Origin: Acidovorax defluvii
GTDB lineage: Bacteria; Pseudomonadota; Gammaproteobacteria; Burkholderiales; Burkholderiaceae_C
Direction: 5' to 3'
Assembly: GCA_003268905.1 (NCBI GenBank)
Contig: QLTU01000019.1
Coordinates: forward strand, 17,638-81,637
Length of the DNA: 64,000 nt
Positions within the stretch are counted from its first letter, which is position 1. Each line of letters starts with the position of its first letter. The notes beneath the pieces are model-generated. The model made no database searches. It saw nothing but the letters and a program-made list of their open reading frames with translations, and was not told the DNA's origin. Of this stretch, positions 45,216-54,248 are shown piece by piece. The translations under genes and the position numbers were made by a program.

Positions 45216-47429
45216 TCACCGCCGCCGTGCAGAGCGCACTCCGGCAACGCCGCCCACAATGCCCAGCACCTTGTTAAGGCGGCCTGAATCGGCAACCTCC
45301 ACGGTGAAAGTCATCCAGGCGGTGCCCTTGACCGACTGGGTCTGCACACCAATGACATTGGTCTTCTCGCGGGCAAAAACTTCCGAGATATCGCGCAACA
45401 AGCCCTGGCGATCGGCCGCCTCCACCGCGACGTCCACCGGGTACACCGCAGCACCCGCCGACGGCTTGAGAGCGCCCCATTCGACTTCGATCACCCGTTC
45501 GGCATTGCGCGTTGCCATCTCGCGGAAATTGCTGCAGTCTGCGCGGTGCACGCTCACGCCCTTGCCCCGGGTGACAAAGCCACGGATATCGTCGGGTGGC
45601 GCAGGCTTGCAACACTTGGCCAGTTGCGTCATGAGCGAGTCGATGCCCACCACCAGCACGCCGCCTTTGGGCGCAGAGTCGTTGGTGCGGGTCTTCTTCA
45701 GCAGCAGGTAATCGTCGTGCTGCAGCACGGGCTCTGGCGGCCGAAAAAGGGTTTCAATGCTGCGCAGTGAAAACTCGTCCTTGCCCACCACCTCGAACAG
45801 TGCATCGGCCGACTTGAACCCCAGCTGCACCGCCAGATCGTCTAGTTTCATGGCCGTCTTGCCTTCGCGCTGCAGCAGTTTTTCAACCGCCTCGCGCCCG
45901 CGCGCCACCGTTTCATTGGTGGCCTGGGCATTGAACCAGGCACGCACCTTGGCCTTGGCCCGGTTGCTGGTGAGGTAGCCCAGTTCGGCATTGAGCCAGT
46001 CGCGCGAGGGGCGGCCTTCCTTGACGGTGGAGATTTCCACGGTCTGGCCGTTTTGCAGCGGGGTATTAAGGGGCACCATGGCGCCATCCACCCGGGCACC
46101 CCGGCAGCGATGGCCCAAGCTGGTGTGCACCGCGTAGGCAAAATCGACCGGTGTGGCGCCCTGGGGCAACTCCACCACGGCCGCATCGGGGGTCAGCACG
46201 TAGATACGATCGTCAAAGAGACCCCGGTTTTGCGCTGTGCCGACCAGGTCGCGCTCCCACGCCAGCAACTGGCGCAACACCGCAATCTTGGCGTCGTATT
46301 CGCCAGTGGCCGACACGCCCGCGTAGCCCTTGCTGCCCGCCTCTTTGTAGGCCCAGTGCGCGGCCACGCCGTGCTCGGCGTGGTCGTGCATGGCCTGGGT
46401 GCGGATCTGGATTTCGATGGGCTTGCCAGCGGCGTCCCGCACGATGGTGTGCAGCGACTGATAACCATTGGGCTTGGGGCGTGCGATGTAGTCATCGAAC
46501 TCTTCCACGACGGGTGTGAACTGCTCGTGTACCCAGCTCAGGGCCGCATAGCAGTCCTTGACCGATGGCACCACCACGCGCAAGGCCCGGATGTCGAGCA
46601 CCTGGTCAAAATTGAGCGACTTGCCGCGCATTTTTTTGACGATGCTATAGATATGCTTGGGCCGCCCCTGCACGCTGGCGCTGATGCTGCGCGCGCGCAG
46701 GTCGGACTCCAGCCGGGCGCGCAGCTGCTCCATGTAGACCTCGCGCTCGCCGCGCTTTTCGTCGAGCAGGTGCGCAACCTCTTTGTAGGTCTCGGGCTCC
46801 AGGAAGCGAAACGACAGATCCTCCAGCTCCCATTTCACCTGCCAGATGCCCAGCCGGTTGGCCAATGGTGCAAACACCTGCAGCGATTCGCGCGCCAGGC
46901 TGGGCGACACCGGGGTTTTGCTGGCGGCATGAAAGCGCAGCGTTTGCAGGCGCGAGGCCAGGCGCAGCATGACCACGCGCAGGTCGCGCGAGAACGCCAG
47001 CAGCATCTTGCGCACGTTTTCGGTCTGCACCGCCGGGTCGTCCACCTGCTGCGCACCACGCGCCTGCCGCTGCACACGCATCAGATTGGTGATTTCCACC
47101 GCCAGGGCCGCAAAGTTGTCGCCAAAGGCCTTGGCGATCACCTCACGGGGTTTGTTCAGGTGTCCGCAGGCATACACCAGGTAGCCAGCCGCCTGCATGG
47201 CGTCCGATCCGCCAATGGCTTTGAGGATGGCGGCCACGGCGTCGGCATGGGCCAGCGTGTTTTCACCGGAATCGAGCATCTCGCCCGCCATAAGGGGCTC
47301 GGCAAAGGCGCGAGCGCGCGCCAGGGCATTGACCTGCTCTGGCAGTGTGTGGGCCGTTGCGGCGAGGAGTTGCGGCAGGGTGTCAGCCGCAGGTGCCTGC
47401 GCAGCGGCGGCCGGCGGGTACGTTTTCAT
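45216..47429 (-). CDS. relA: GTP pyrophosphokinase RelA (ppGpp synthetase)
   Basis: A protein of 737 aa. The N-terminal HD-like hydrolase domain lacks the His-Asp metal site (it reads AGYLVYACGHLNKPREVIAK where hydrolases have HDVVED), so this is the monofunctional RelA rather than SpoT. The synthetase domain shows FDQVLDIRALRVVVPSVKDC, EEFDDYIARPKPNGYQSLHT and IQIRTQAMHDHAEHGVAAHW. A TGS domain (YVLTPDAAVVELPQGATPVD) and a C-terminal ACT domain follow. It makes (p)ppGpp on ribosomes during amino-acid starvation. Its start overlaps the upstream hydrolase stop (ATGA). Confidence 0.94.
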   Translation of the reverse strand: MKTYPPAAAAQAPAADTLPQLLAATAHTLPEQVNALARARAFAEPLMAGEMLDSGENTLAHADAVAAILKAIGGSDAMQAAGYLVYACGHLNKPREVIAKAFGDNFAALAVEITNLMRVQRQARGAQQVDDPAVQTENVRKMLLAFSRDLRVVMLRLASRLQTLRFHAASKTPVSPSLARESLQVFAPLANRLGIWQVKWELEDLSFRFLEPETYKEVAHLLDEKRGEREVYMEQLRARLESDLRARSISASVQGRPKHIYSIVKKMRGKSLNFDQVLDIRALRVVVPSVKDCYAALSWVHEQFTPVVEEFDDYIARPKPNGYQSLHTIVRDAAGKPIEIQIRTQAMHDHAEHGVAAHWAYKEAGSKGYAGVSATGEYDAKIAVLRQLLAWERDLVGTAQNRGLFDDRIYVLTPDAAVVELPQGATPVDFAYAVHTSLGHRCRGARVDGAMVPLNTPLQNGQTVEISTVKEGRPSRDWLNAELGYLTSNRAKAKVRAWFNAQATNETVARGREAVEKLLQREGKTAMKLDDLAVQLGFKSADALFEVVGKDEFSLRSIETLFRPPEPVLQHDDYLLLKKTRTNDSAPKGGVLVVGIDSLMTQLAKCCKPAPPDDIRGFVTRGKGVSVHRADCSNFREMATRNAERVIEVEWGALKPSAGAAVYPVDVAVEAADRQGLLRDISEVFAREKTNVIGVQTQSVKGTAWMTFTVEVADSGRLNKVLGIVGGVAGVRSARRR

Positions 47430-48451
47430 GCGGCCACCGTTGCTTCGGGGGCCAGCAAAAACTCTGAAACAACCTGCACCTGGTCTTGCGCCATCAAGGT
47501 AGGGGCATGCCCCACACCTTCAAACTCGACCAGCTTTGCCATCGGCCCACGGTGCACCATGGCCTGGGCGGTCTCTGGCGAAAGCAGGTCAGACTGCGCG
47601 CCCCGCAGCAGCAGTGTGCGCGCGTGGATGCGGTCGTACAGCTGCCACAGCTGCATTGCACTTGCGGCAGAAACCTCGGGCGTCATGGCCTTGAAGGCCT
47701 GCGCGATGGCCGGGTCGTAGTGCATGGCCAGGCCGCCATCCGGCAAGGTACGCACCATGTGCCGCGACAGCTCCAGCCACTGCTGGGCGGTGTGCGGACC
47801 AAAGCTGGACGACATGATCCACATGGCATCGGCGGCCTGCTGCAGCGAATCAAACCGAACCGGCGCTCCCAGATACTGGCCGATACGTTGCAAGGCGAGC
47901 CATTCGATGGCGGGGCCGACGTCGTTGAGCACCAGCCGGCGCACCGGCACGCCCAGCGGCCACAGGCTTCCCACGGCCTTGGCAGAACCGCCGGCCGATT
48001 CAGCGGGCTCATCGGCCACGCCCAGCCCGGGCTGGCCACACAGGGCCATGCCGATCAGCCCGCCCATGCTGGTGCCCACCCAGTCCAGCTTCTGCACAGG
48101 GGCCTGCTGCTGCAACTGACCGAGCAAAGCCAGCATGTCGGCCGCGTATTGGGGTACCTGGTAGCCAGCGGGGTCGGCCAGCCAGTCGCTTTGACCCCGA
48201 CCAACCACGTCCGGGCAGATGACCCGGGCATGGCAACTGAGCGCACGCGCCAGGGTATCGAAATCCCGCCCCTGCCGCGTGAGACCATGCACACACAGCA
48301 CCACGTGCGGATGGTCCGGGTTGCCCGTGCCGTTCCACTCCCTGTACGCCATGCGATGCTGCGCGGGAGGGCTGGCCAGCGCGCCGGAAAAGGGGCCCGC
48401 CGCAGAGGCAGCGCCCGGGCACAGTACGTAGTTCAGCGTAGGTTCAATCAT
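47426..48451 (-). CDS. Alpha/beta hydrolase
   Basis: A protein of 341 aa from the ATG at 48451 (MIEPTLNYVLCPG); another ATG 15 codons upstream is possible but overlaps the promoter area of the divergent dehydrogenase gene. The fold is clear: HVVLCVHGLTRQGRDFDTLA (oxyanion HG), the nucleophile elbow WVGTSMGGLIGMALCG with Ser, and a C-terminal VGHAP His. The substrate is unknown. It is divergent from the 3-hydroxybutyrate dehydrogenase gene and translationally coupled to relA. Confidence 0.85.
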   Translation of the reverse strand: MIEPTLNYVLCPGAASAAGPFSGALASPPAQHRMAYREWNGTGNPDHPHVVLCVHGLTRQGRDFDTLARALSCHARVICPDVVGRGQSDWLADPAGYQVPQYAADMLALLGQLQQQAPVQKLDWVGTSMGGLIGMALCGQPGLGVADEPAESAGGSAKAVGSLWPLGVPVRRLVLNDVGPAIEWLALQRIGQYLGAPVRFDSLQQAADAMWIMSSSFGPHTAQQWLELSRHMVRTLPDGGLAMHYDPAIAQAFKAMTPEVSAASAMQLWQLYDRIHARTLLLRGAQSDLLSPETAQAMVHRGPMAKLVEFEGVGHAPTLMAQDQVQVVSEFLLAPEATVAA

Positions 48452-48483
48452 GGGTGCAGGATCCGGCAACAGCGTTCGATAAT

Positions 48484-48498
48484 TGCTGCGTTGCATCG
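48484..48498. promoter_or_regulatory. Possible PhaR-type site before the 3-hydroxybutyrate dehydrogenase gene
   Basis: TGCTGCGTTGCATCG matches the phaP operator at 12 of 15 positions, 22 bases before the dehydrogenase ATG and inside the divergent hydrolase's upstream region. The match is weaker than at phaP and phaR. Confidence 0.4.
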
Positions 48499-48520
48499 TA
48501 ATTCATTCGGAGAGACTCCC

Positions 48521-49303
48521 ATGCTCAAAGGCAAAACCGCACTCGTTACCGGCTCCACCAGTGGCATTGGTCTGGGCATCGCCAAGGCCCTCGCCCGCCA
48601 GGGCGCCAACATCGTGCTCAATGGTTTTGGCGATGTGGACGGCCCACGCGCCGAGGTGCTGGCCGCCGGTCAGTCGGCAGGTGTCCAGGTGGCCTACCAC
48701 GGCGCCGACATGAGCCGCGCAGCCGATATCGAGGACATGATGAAGTCCGCTGCGTCGCAGTTCGGGCGTGTGGACATCCTCGTGAACAACGCTGGCATCC
48801 AGCACGTGGCGAGCATCGAAGATTTTCCGGTGGAGCGCTGGGACGCGATCATCGCCATCAACCTTACAAGCGCCTTCCACACCTCGCGGCTGGCCCTGCC
48901 CGCCATGCAGGCGGCCAACTGGGGGCGCATCATCAACGTGGCCTCGGTGCACGGGCTGGTGGGCTCGGCGCAAAAATCGGCCTACGTGGCGGCCAAGCAC
49001 GGCATCGTGGGCCTGACCAAGGTGACGGCGCTCGAAAATGCGGCCTCTGGCGTCACTTGCAACGCCATTTGCCCCGGCTGGGTGCTGACGCCGCTGGTGC
49101 AAAAACAGGTGGATGCCAAGGCGGCAGAGCGCGGCATCACCAACGAAGAAGCCAAGCGCCTGCTGCTGGGCGAAAAAGAGCCTTCCATGCAATTCACCAC
49201 GCCCGAAGAGCTGGGTGAGCTGGCGGTGTTCTTTTGCTCTCCGGCCGCCAACAACGTGCGTGGCGTGGCGTGGAACATGGACGGCGGCTGGACAGCCCAG
49301 TAA
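48521..49303 (+). CDS. hbdH: 3-hydroxybutyrate dehydrogenase
   Basis: A short-chain dehydrogenase of 260 aa. LVTGSTSGIGLGIAKALARQ is the NAD-binding Gly motif, VDILVNNAGIQHV the NNAG motif, and NVASVHGLVGSAQKSAYVAA followed by KHG the catalytic Ser-Tyr-Lys set. GWVLTPLVQKQVDAKA and the insert with LLLGEKEPSMQFTTPEELGE are typical of D-3-hydroxybutyrate dehydrogenases, which oxidise the monomer released from PHB to acetoacetate. The ATG follows GGAGAGACTCCC. The PHB link fits the phaP and phaR genes in this window. Confidence 0.92.
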   Translation: MLKGKTALVTGSTSGIGLGIAKALARQGANIVLNGFGDVDGPRAEVLAAGQSAGVQVAYHGADMSRAADIEDMMKSAASQFGRVDILVNNAGIQHVASIEDFPVERWDAIIAINLTSAFHTSRLALPAMQAANWGRIINVASVHGLVGSAQKSAYVAAKHGIVGLTKVTALENAASGVTCNAICPGWVLTPLVQKQVDAKAAERGITNEEAKRLLLGEKEPSMQFTTPEELGELAVFFCSPAANNVRGVAWNMDGGWTAQ

Positions 49304-49395
49304 GCGGGCCACCAGATCAACGGGGCAGCGGCGGGCAGAAGTCGGCGGCGCAGCATTAACAGGCAGCCACAGCCTGCCGCCATGCCCGCCACAGA

Positions 49396-49460
49396 CGCTA
49401 TCATTTCAATAGCTTTTAGCGCTTACCCCATAAGGGCTAGAGGCCATTTTAACGTTAAAT
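49396..49460 (+). repeat. Dispersed AT-rich repeat, copy K (type 1)
   Basis: CGCTATCATTTCAATAGCTT, TTAGCGCTTACCCCATAAGG, GCTAGAGGCC, ATTTTAACGTTAAAT. A near-complete copy with both dyads, between the convergent hbdH and SIMPL genes. Confidence 0.88.
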
Positions 49461-49488
49461 ACACCCCTGGCCCATCTTTCGGCCAGCG

Positions 49489-50202
49489 TCAGCGCATCTG
49501 CACCGAGCCCGAGACGTTGACAACCACCTGCGCCTTGCCCGCTTCCACCGGCACCGGCGCGTCCGAATACGCTGCCGATTTGGCCTCCATGGCCATTGCG
49601 CGCGGGCGGGGGCCGGGAGACATCTCGTTGCTGTTCACAGACACCTCGCGCAGGCTGTAGTTGGCAAAGCCAAACCCGCGGCTCAAATCGGCGGCGCGCG
49701 CCTTGAACTGCTCGATGGCCAGGGTCTGGGCCTCGCCCTCCACCTTGGCGCGGGCCTCGCGTGACAAGGCAAATCCCACCTGGCTGATGGCCATGGTCTG
49801 GATTTTTCCTGCCGTGGCTGTGATGCGGGCAAAGTCTCGGCCCTCCAACACCAGCTCGGCCCGGCCCTGCCAGCCATTGATCTTGCCGTCCTTGCCGTAG
49901 CGCGGGTACAGCCCGAAGGGGCCCGTACGCACGTCCATTTGCCCGGACTGCGCATTGCGCTTGGCCTCCGCCAGTGCAGCATCCAGCGCCTGCTTGAGCT
50001 GTGCCTGCGTGGAAGCCGCGTCTGCGCCCTCTTTGCTCGTGGACAGCGCCAGCACCAGCAAATCCTGCTGCACCTCAACCGTTCCAGAGGCTGAGAGTTG
50101 CACCACATTGCGTGGTTCGGCGGTTTGGGAATTTTGAGAAAAAGCAGCCCCAGCGTACACCATAAAAGCGCTGGCAGCTATCAAACAAATAGCATTTTTC
50201 AT
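49489..50202 (-). CDS. SIMPL (DUF541) domain periplasmic protein
   Basis: A protein of 237 aa with a signal peptide (MKNAICLIAASAFMVYAGAA, cleavage near FSQN). The mature part has the SIMPL start VVQLSASGTVEVQQDLLVLA and continues through the DUF541 domain to VVVNVSGSVQMR at the C-terminus. Related proteins (YggE-like) are linked to oxidative stress in E. coli; the exact function is unknown. The first 16 or so codons coincide with a reversed copy of the dispersed repeat. Confidence 0.82.
   Translation of the reverse strand: MKNAICLIAASAFMVYAGAAFSQNSQTAEPRNVVQLSASGTVEVQQDLLVLALSTSKEGADAASTQAQLKQALDAALAEAKRNAQSGQMDVRTGPFGLYPRYGKDGKINGWQGRAELVLEGRDFARITATAGKIQTMAISQVGFALSREARAKVEGEAQTLAIEQFKARAADLSRGFGFANYSLREVSVNSNEMSPGPRPRAMAMEAKSAAYSDAPVPVEAGKAQVVVNVSGSVQMR
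50149..50199 (-). repeat. Dispersed AT-rich repeat, copy L (type 1), at the start of the SIMPL gene
   Basis: On the minus strand AAAATGCTATTTGTTTGATA, GCTGCCAGCGCTTTTATGGT, GTACGCTGG. The left end and TAGCT...AGCGCTT core match the family. It begins three bases inside the start codon and encodes the signal peptide. Confidence 0.75.
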
Positions 50203-50419
50203 GTCAAAAAGTCCTTGCGATCAACGCACTGCACCACACCGGTGCTGCACAGGCTTCGACAGTAACCGCTGCAGATGCCGGCCTTCATGAACCGTGCGTG
50301 AGCGGCCTGCACACCGGGGCAAAACTTGTAACAGTTGGTCAAACACCGGGCAGAAACCCGAACTTCCGGGCTGAAGCTGGTCAGAATTGGCTCTGTTACA
50401 AATTGGACTTGCAATCACC

Positions 50420-51151
50420 ATGGCTACAACAACCAACCGTACCGACAAGATTCTGGTGGTGGATGACGATGCACGCATCCGCGATCTGCTGAACCGCTAC
50501 CTGACCCAGGAAGGCTTTGAAGTCATGGTCGCCGAAGACGGCAAGGCGCTCAACCGCCTGCTGCTGCGCGAAACGGTGGACCTCATCGTGCTTGACCTGA
50601 TGATGCCCGGCGAAGACGGCCTGTCCATTTGCCGCCGCCTGCGTGCCGCCAGCGACCGCACGCCCATCATCATGCTCACCGCCAAGGGCGAAGACGTGGA
50701 CCGCATCGTGGGCCTGGAAGTGGGCGCCGATGACTATCTGGGCAAGCCCTTCAACCCTCGCGAGTTGCTGGCGCGCGTGCATGCCGTGCTGCGCCGCCGC
50801 CCTGCGCAAGAGGCGCCCGGCGCCCCCTCGGGTGACAACGAGGTGGTCACCTTCGGCCCCTTCACGTTTGACCTGGGCACGCGCGCGCTGCAGCGCAATG
50901 GCGAAGAGCTGCCGCTGACCACGGGCGAATTCGCCATGCTCAAGGCCCTGGTGCGACACCCGCGCCAACCCCTGTCGCGCGAAAAGCTCGCCCTGCTGGC
51001 GCGCGGCCGCGAGTTCGAGCCCTTCGACCGAAGCCTGGATGTGCAGGTGTCGCGCCTGCGCAAACTGGTAGAAGTGGACGCCGCCGCACCACGCTACATC
51101 CAGACGGTGTGGGGCGTTGGCTATGTTTTCGTACCGGACGGAACGAACTGA
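50420..51151 (+). CDS. ompR: OmpR-type response regulator
   Basis: A protein of 243 aa. The receiver domain has ILVVDDDARIRDLLNRYLTQ, the phosphorylated Asp59 in VDLIVLDLMMPGEDGLSICR, and the conserved Lys in DDYLGKPFNPRELLARV. A winged-helix DNA-binding domain follows (TTGEFAMLKALVRHPRQPLS and RYIQTVWGVGYVFVPDG). It closely resembles E. coli OmpR. The ATG at 50420 (MATTTNRTDK) is preferred over the upstream codon at 50387. The sensor kinase gene starts 8 bases after its stop. Confidence 0.93.
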   Translation: MATTTNRTDKILVVDDDARIRDLLNRYLTQEGFEVMVAEDGKALNRLLLRETVDLIVLDLMMPGEDGLSICRRLRAASDRTPIIMLTAKGEDVDRIVGLEVGADDYLGKPFNPRELLARVHAVLRRRPAQEAPGAPSGDNEVVTFGPFTFDLGTRALQRNGEELPLTTGEFAMLKALVRHPRQPLSREKLALLARGREFEPFDRSLDVQVSRLRKLVEVDAAAPRYIQTVWGVGYVFVPDGTN

Positions 51152-51158
51152 CCATTTC

Positions 51159-52682
51159 ATGCGCAAATCCGAAGGCCGGCCGGCACCCCGACAGCCGGTG
51201 ACCGCACCGTCCGACGCCACCAGCCCCGCGCCACTGGAGTCCCTGCGCCGGGCGCGCGAGCAGCGTGCGCGCGTGGGGCTGAACCTGTTCTGGCGCACCT
51301 TTTTCCTGCTGGCGCTGCTGCTGGTGGGCAGCATCCTTGCCTGGCTGCAAACGCTGCGCGCCCTGGAGTTTGAGCCGCGCACGTTGCACACGGCCCAGCA
51401 GATTGCGTCGCTGGTCAACCTCAGCCGTGCAGCGCTGGTGCACGCGGATGCCATCGCGCGCGTGTCGCTCATCAAAACCATGGCCGACCAGGAAGGGGTG
51501 CGCATCCTGCCGCGCGAGCCGGGCGACAAATTCACGTTGCTCGACAGCACTGCACTGGGTAACCGCCTGACCCACGAGCTCACCCAGCGCCTGGGCCCTG
51601 ACACCATCGTGGCCCAGAACGTGAACGGAGAAAATGGCCTGTGGGTCGGTTTCAACATCAATGGCGACCCCAACTGGTTGCTGATGGACCGCTCGCGCTT
51701 CAGCCCCGCCGGCGGCCGCACCTGGCTGATCTGGCTCATCACGGCAGGCGCCCTTTCGCTGGCCGGCGCTGCTGCCATTGCCCGGCTGATCAACCGGCCT
51801 CTCAAGCAGCTTTCGTATGCCGCCAACCGCGTGCGCGATGGTGATTTCGCCGCCAGCCGCCTCGACGAAGAAGCGGTGACCAGTGAAATCCGCGAAGTGA
51901 ACATCGGCTTCAACCGCATGGCACAAAAGCTTGCCAAGCTGGAGCAGGACCGCGCCGTCATGCTGGCCGGCATTTCGCACGACCTGCGCACGCCGCTGGC
52001 GCGCCTGCGGCTCGAAACCGAAATGAGCGTGGTGGATGAAATCGCACGCGAGCACATGGTGGCGGACATCGTGCAACTCGACGCGACCATCGACAAGTTT
52101 CTGGATTACGCACGCCCCGACCACGTCACGCTCACCCCCGTCAACCTGCACGGCGTAGTGTCGTCCTGCGTTTACGCGGTGCAGGACCACCGCGAGCTGC
52201 AGATCACCATGGAGATCCCGGAAGACCTCAACGTGTTGGCGGACGAGGTGGAACTGGCGCGCGTGATTTCCAACCTGCTGGAGAACGCACGCCGCTATGG
52301 CAAGACGGTGGACACCGCCGTCACCCACGTGGACATTGCCGCCAAGGGCCGCGAAAACTGGGTATTGATCAAGGTGCGCGACCATGGCACCGGCGTACCA
52401 CCCGAGCAGTTGTCCAACCTGACCAAGCCCTTCTTTCGCGGCGACTCGGCGCGCACCGCAGCCGCTGGCGCCGGGCTGGGCCTGTCGATCGTGGACAAGA
52501 CGGTGCAACGCATGGGTGGCATTTTTGCGCTGGCCAATTCCACCAGCGGCGGGCTGGTGGCGCATATCCAGCTGCAGCGGGCCCCCAACCTACCCGAGGG
52601 GGAAGACCCCAAGCAACGCCTGCAGCGCCCTGCCATCAAGCGGCAACTCCCGCGCCGCCGGGCTGAGGACCACGCGGACTGA
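51159..52682 (+). CDS. envZ: EnvZ-type sensor histidine kinase
   Basis: A protein of 507 aa. Two membrane helices (about residues 47-66 and 188-208) flank a periplasmic domain. A HAMP linker follows (RLINRPLKQLSYAANRVRDG), then the phosphoacceptor His274 in LAGISHDLRTPLARLRLETE, the N box VISNLLENARRYG, and G boxes including AAGAGLGLSIVDKTVQRMGG. About 40 residues precede the first helix, longer than in E. coli EnvZ. The start at 51159 is the first in-frame ATG after the ompR stop. Confidence 0.92.
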   Translation: MRKSEGRPAPRQPVTAPSDATSPAPLESLRRAREQRARVGLNLFWRTFFLLALLLVGSILAWLQTLRALEFEPRTLHTAQQIASLVNLSRAALVHADAIARVSLIKTMADQEGVRILPREPGDKFTLLDSTALGNRLTHELTQRLGPDTIVAQNVNGENGLWVGFNINGDPNWLLMDRSRFSPAGGRTWLIWLITAGALSLAGAAAIARLINRPLKQLSYAANRVRDGDFAASRLDEEAVTSEIREVNIGFNRMAQKLAKLEQDRAVMLAGISHDLRTPLARLRLETEMSVVDEIAREHMVADIVQLDATIDKFLDYARPDHVTLTPVNLHGVVSSCVYAVQDHRELQITMEIPEDLNVLADEVELARVISNLLENARRYGKTVDTAVTHVDIAAKGRENWVLIKVRDHGTGVPPEQLSNLTKPFFRGDSARTAAAGAGLGLSIVDKTVQRMGGIFALANSTSGGLVAHIQLQRAPNLPEGEDPKQRLQRPAIKRQLPRRRAEDHAD

Positions 52683-52803
52683 CTGCTCTGCAGCGCCAGC
52701 CAGCGGCACGGGGCCTTCATCGCCTGTGCCGACAAGCCATGATTGCAAGGACAGGGCAATGCAATGGCGCACATTGCCTGGCCCGCAGCCCATGCCGACA
52801 GGG

Positions 52804-53283
52804 TCAGGCCTTGAACAGCAACACCACGGCGCGCGCCTCCATGGCCAGCCCCTGACCTACCGGGCCCAGGCGCTCGGCGGTCTTGGCCTTGACGTTCACC
52901 TGCGCTTGCCCCACCCCCGCGGCGGCCGCAATGCACACGCGCATGGCGGGAATATGGGCGGCAAGGCGCGGCGCCTGCGCAACCACGGTGCTGTCGATGT
53001 TGCCGATGTCGTAGCCCGCCGCGCGCACCCGGCGCGCCGCCTCCGCCAGCAGCACACCCGAGTCCGCTCCGCGAAATGCCACGTCGGTGTCCGGAAAATG
53101 GCTGCCGATGTCGCCCAGTGCAGCAGCCCCCAGCAAGGCGTCGGTGATCGCATGCAACAGCACATCCGCGTCCGAATGGCCCAGCAGCCCCATGGAATGG
53201 GCAATCTCCACCCCGCCAATCACGAGTGGGCGCCCGGGCACCAGCGCATGCACGTCCCAGCCTTCGCCTATCCTGAAATTCAT
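52804..53283 (-). CDS. ispF: 2-C-methyl-D-erythritol 2,4-cyclodiphosphate synthase
   Basis: A protein of 159 aa, the usual length, in the MEP isoprenoid pathway. [20 protein letters not shown] has the metal-binding Asp-x-His, followed by [29 protein letters not shown] and the C-terminal [20 protein letters not shown]. The ATG at 53283 is preferred because the longer frame upstream overlaps ispD. It is in an operon with ispD (26-base gap), the usual order. Confidence 0.96.
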   Translation of the reverse strand: MNFRIGEGWDVHALVPGRPLVIGGVEIAHSMGLLGHSDADVLLHAITDALLGAAALGDIGSHFPDTDVAFRGADSGVLLAEAARRVRAAGYDIGNIDSTVVAQAPRLAAHIPAMRVCIAAAAGVGQAQVNVKAKTAERLGPVGQGLAMEARAVVLLFKA

Positions 53284-53309
53284 TGCGTCACTTTCGCCCG
53301 CGAAGGGTT

Positions 53310-54152
53310 TTAAAAAATAGTCTTTTTGCCAAAGGCTGCCGCCTGCCCGCGTGCGCCCCCAAAGCGATCCAGCGTGGCGCCATGCGCGCGCTGCGCCAAC
53401 ACGGCGGCCGCCAGGGCAAAGTCGTCCGGATAGGTCACCTTGAAATTTTGCGCACCACCCGGCACCAGCCGCGGGTGCAGGCCCATCGCCTCCATGGCAC
53501 TGGCCTCGTCGGTGGCACCCGAACCCACATGCTCGATGGCTGCTTGGAGGGGGCCCATGCGGAACATCTGAGGGGTCTGGGCCAGCCATTTATCGCTGCG
53601 GTCGACGGTGGACGCCACGCGCACGCCGCCAGGTCCGTCAATGGATGTTTTGAGCGTGTCGGCCAGCTTGTGCGCCAGCAAACCGCCCACTCCATCGTGC
53701 TGGCAAGTGTCTATCAGCGCATCGATCTGCGCGGACGTCACCAGACAGCGCGCCGCGTCATGTACCAGCACCCAGTCGTCGGGCTGGGCCCCGCGCTCCT
53801 CCAGCGCCCGCAAGCCACCCAGCACGGTATCTGCGCGTGTGGGGCCACCGCATTCCACCGTGAAAAAGGCAGGGTGGGCGTAGGCGTCCAGAAAATGATC
53901 GCCCGGCGCCACCGCCACCAGCGTGCCCAGCAAGCGGCTCACCCCGGCAAACGCTGCCAGGGTGTGCATCACCATGGGGTGCCCTGCCACCAAATGGTAT
54001 TGCTTGGGCAGGGCCGGGTCGGCAGATGCCGCGGCTGGCGTGGCAGCAGGAGGCACGGCACGCAAGCCCATGCCCGCACACGGCACCAGCGCCCAAAAAC
54101 GCCCCTGGGCGGACAAGGGAGCGAGCGGTGGGTGCAGGAGCGAAGCAGTCAT
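53310..54152 (-). CDS. ispD: 2-C-methyl-D-erythritol 4-phosphate cytidylyltransferase
   Basis: A protein of 280 aa in the MEP pathway. The nucleotide-binding N-terminus reads [15 protein letters not shown] and then [40 protein letters not shown] carries the conserved HDAAR, and [20 protein letters not shown] the substrate region. It is longer than the common 230 aa because of about 20 extra N-terminal residues and an Ala/Pro-rich insert between the Gly loop and LPKQY. It is divergent from mfd. Confidence 0.93.
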   Translation of the reverse strand: MTASLLHPPLAPLSAQGRFWALVPCAGMGLRAVPPAATPAAASADPALPKQYHLVAGHPMVMHTLAAFAGVSRLLGTLVAVAPGDHFLDAYAHPAFFTVECGGPTRADTVLGGLRALEERGAQPDDWVLVHDAARCLVTSAQIDALIDTCQHDGVGGLLAHKLADTLKTSIDGPGGVRVASTVDRSDKWLAQTPQMFRMGPLQAAIEHVGSGATDEASAMEAMGLHPRLVPGGAQNFKVTYPDDFALAAAVLAQRAHGATLDRFGGARGQAAAFGKKTIF

Positions 54153-54248
54153 GTGTCGCTCATTCTAAAATCTCCCGCTGCCCACCCATCCAGCCCGTGC
54201 GCGTTTTGCGCCCCAGGGGATGCGGCGGGCCCAGACGACACCGTCCGC

